This document shows positions 62,950-64,000 of a DNA stretch of 64,000 nt, one piece after another. Position 1 is the stretch's first letter. Each line of letters begins with the position of its first letter. This DNA is from Bacillota bacterium. GTDB lineage: Bacteria > Bacillota > UBA4882 > UBA8346. Where the stretch lies: the NCBI GenBank assembly GCA_023401925.1, contig JAEXDA010000043.1:1-64000 (forward strand), read 5' to 3'. A program made the translations under genes and the position numbers. A model generated the notes under the pieces. It was not told the DNA's origin. It did no database searches and worked only from the letters and a program-made list of their open reading frames with translations.

Positions 62950-64000
62950 ATGGAATCGATTCCCCAAAAATCACCCTTTACAGTGACGCCCATGGTTTCC
63001 GATCATGCTGTTCTGCAAAGGGACTGCCCTGTTGTGATTCGGGGCGCGGCAACACCGAAAGGGACGGTCAACGTTATAGTACGATCAGAACTTAAAGGGA
63101 CCCTTACCGGATCCACCCGGTCCGACGCCTTCGGCAAGTGGAAACTATCCCTACCAGCGTTTCCGGAGGGAGGTCCCTATGGTTTTATCTTTTCCAGCGG
63201 CGATCAGTTCCTGGCTTTCAAGGATATATACTTCGGAGATGTTTATTTGCTGGCAGGCCAGTCCAATATGGAACTCCCCATGGAGCGGGTAAAATACCGT
63301 TATCCCCAGGATTATCGGATTGGAATCACTCTGGACTCCCAGTCTTCCAGTGAGCGTTCCCCCAGTCAACCAGCCTCCGAACCTGCCGGTGGACTTGGGT
63401 CGGTCCCTGTACGCCAGTTTCTAGTCCCCATCGAATGGGATTTTAATGAGGAACGGTCGGAACTGTCGGGCGGGGAATGGATTTTAGCTACACCACTGGA
63501 TACACGGCGTTTCAGCGCCGTTGGTTTCTTTTTCGCCAAAACCCTCTACGAAACCTACCATATCCCCATTGGATTGATTTTGACCGCTGTAGGAGGGACC
63601 CGCATCCAGTCATGGCTCTCTCGCAAGAAAATGCGGGATTTCCCAGCGGAACTGAACCTGGCGGACCGTTGCTCGAACGACGTTTATGTAAAAAACACGT
63701 CGGCAAGCGACATCCAGCGTATCAAACAGTGGTGGGAAGATTTAGACCACTTGGATCGAGGTATGAAAGGGGCTTCACCTTGGCAAGGGATTACCCTTGA
63801 CACCCCGTGGGACGGGATCGCGAAGCTACAAAATCCCGGCGTTGTCTGGTTTCGTAAAGTGATCGAGATTCCTCCGGAACTGGCGGGAAAACCCGCGCGC
63901 CTATCCCTCGGCACAATTCGTGACGCTGATGTGACCTATTTGAATGGAGTTCGGGTGGGTAATGTCACTTACCAATACCCACCCCGGGAATATGAACTTC
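62950..64000 (+). CDS. Sialate O-acetylesterase-like SGNH esterase (partial, runs off the window)
   Basis: An open frame from ATG 62950 to the last base, at least 350 codons, no stop reached. The SGNH/SASA catalytic Ser block is YLLAGQSNMELPM (about residues 97-109). Farther on are FFFAKTLYETYHIPIGLI and VGGTRIQSWLS, and then a galactose-binding-like domain begins (VVWFRKVIEIP, VTYLNGVRVG). No signal peptide is visible, so it is probably cytoplasmic. In this operon it likely deacetylates imported xylo-oligosaccharides rather than sialic acid (inference). It follows the last permease by 6 nt. Confidence 0.88.
   Translation, partial: MESIPQKSPFTVTPMVSDHAVLQRDCPVVIRGAATPKGTVNVIVRSELKGTLTGSTRSDAFGKWKLSLPAFPEGGPYGFIFSSGDQFLAFKDIYFGDVYLLAGQSNMELPMERVKYRYPQDYRIGITLDSQSSSERSPSQPASEPAGGLGSVPVRQFLVPIEWDFNEERSELSGGEWILATPLDTRRFSAVGFFFAKTLYETYHIPIGLILTAVGGTRIQSWLSRKKMRDFPAELNLADRCSNDVYVKNTSASDIQRIKQWWEDLDHLDRGMKGASPWQGITLDTPWDGIAKLQNPGVVWFRKVIEIPPELAGKPARLSLGTIRDADVTYLNGVRVGNVTYQYPPREYEL

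Noticed and set aside
1..64000. tRNA/rRNA genes, CRISPR arrays, transposases, prophage
   Set aside because: Scanned for them by eye and found none supportable.

Overview
The window reads as chromosome from a motile, spore-forming member of the Bacillota that lives on plant cell walls. SpoVAC/SpoVAD/SpoVAE show a spore-former. Two small secreted beta-barrel-like proteins, one ending in a C-terminal Phe, and a binding protein with a signal peptide but no lipobox suggest a second (outer) membrane. A Limnochordia/Hydrogenispora-like or Negativicutes-like diderm would fit, but that placement is inference. There are no rRNA or tRNA genes, insertion sequences, prophage or CRISPR arrays.

Layout. 0.1-7.4 kb: chemosensory cluster cheA-cheW-mcp-cheR-cheB, without cheY. 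7.4-11.1 kb (minus): hexuronate operon uxuB-uxuA-gntR with a recognisable promoter and operator-like dyads. 11.2-15.1 kb: small membrane protein, zinc-ribbon microprotein, secreted TPR protein and a beta-barrel candidate. 15.3-19.4 kb (minus): heterodimeric ABC exporter preceded by a 50-aa protein and a leader holding a strong promoter, a tiny leader ORF and two tandem intrinsic terminators. 19.6-25.3 kb: ion-transporter-superfamily permease, single-domain EamA protein, tandem HD-GYP proteins, signal peptidase I. 25.6-28.7 kb: dnaE. 28.9-31.5 kb: two secreted small proteins and a 1.4-kb repeat-bearing intergenic region. 31.5-35.6 kb: ModF-like dual ATPase, then NikQ/NikO-type ECF components with NikR. 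35.6-39.9 kb: dipeptidase, spoVACDE, and a translationally coupled DUF1624 membrane protein. 40.0-43.2 kb (minus): sugar ABC importer. 43.5-46.9 kb: HPr, LicT-type antiterminator, glucose/GlcNAc-family PTS IICB and IIA. 47-52.8 kb: MFS exporter, TrmO, AraC regulator, HAD phosphatase, second small membrane paralog, broken PAS/DUF438 remnants, secreted HEIAH zincin. 53.3-55.2 kb: a second MCP. 55.5-64 kb: AraC regulator divergent from a glucuronoxylan locus (Gfo/Idh/MocA oxidoreductase, GH67 alpha-glucuronidase, family-1 binding protein, two permeases, and a sialate-O-acetylesterase-like esterase running off the edge).

How they fit. The GH67 locus can import acidic, acetylated xylo-oligosaccharides, remove acetyl groups and release (methyl)glucuronate. 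Glucuronate can then be processed by uxuB/uxuA about 45 kb away; the isomerase and the later KDG steps are not in the window. The PTS and sugar ABC genes add other sugars, and the MCPs and HD-GYP proteins link sensing to movement or c-di-GMP. The most unusual element is the exporter leader at 19.1-19.43 kb, which has the layout of a leader-peptide attenuator for drug-inducible efflux, as known for Bacillus subtilis bmrBCD, but here with two terminators and a conserved-looking 50-aa protein inside the operon.
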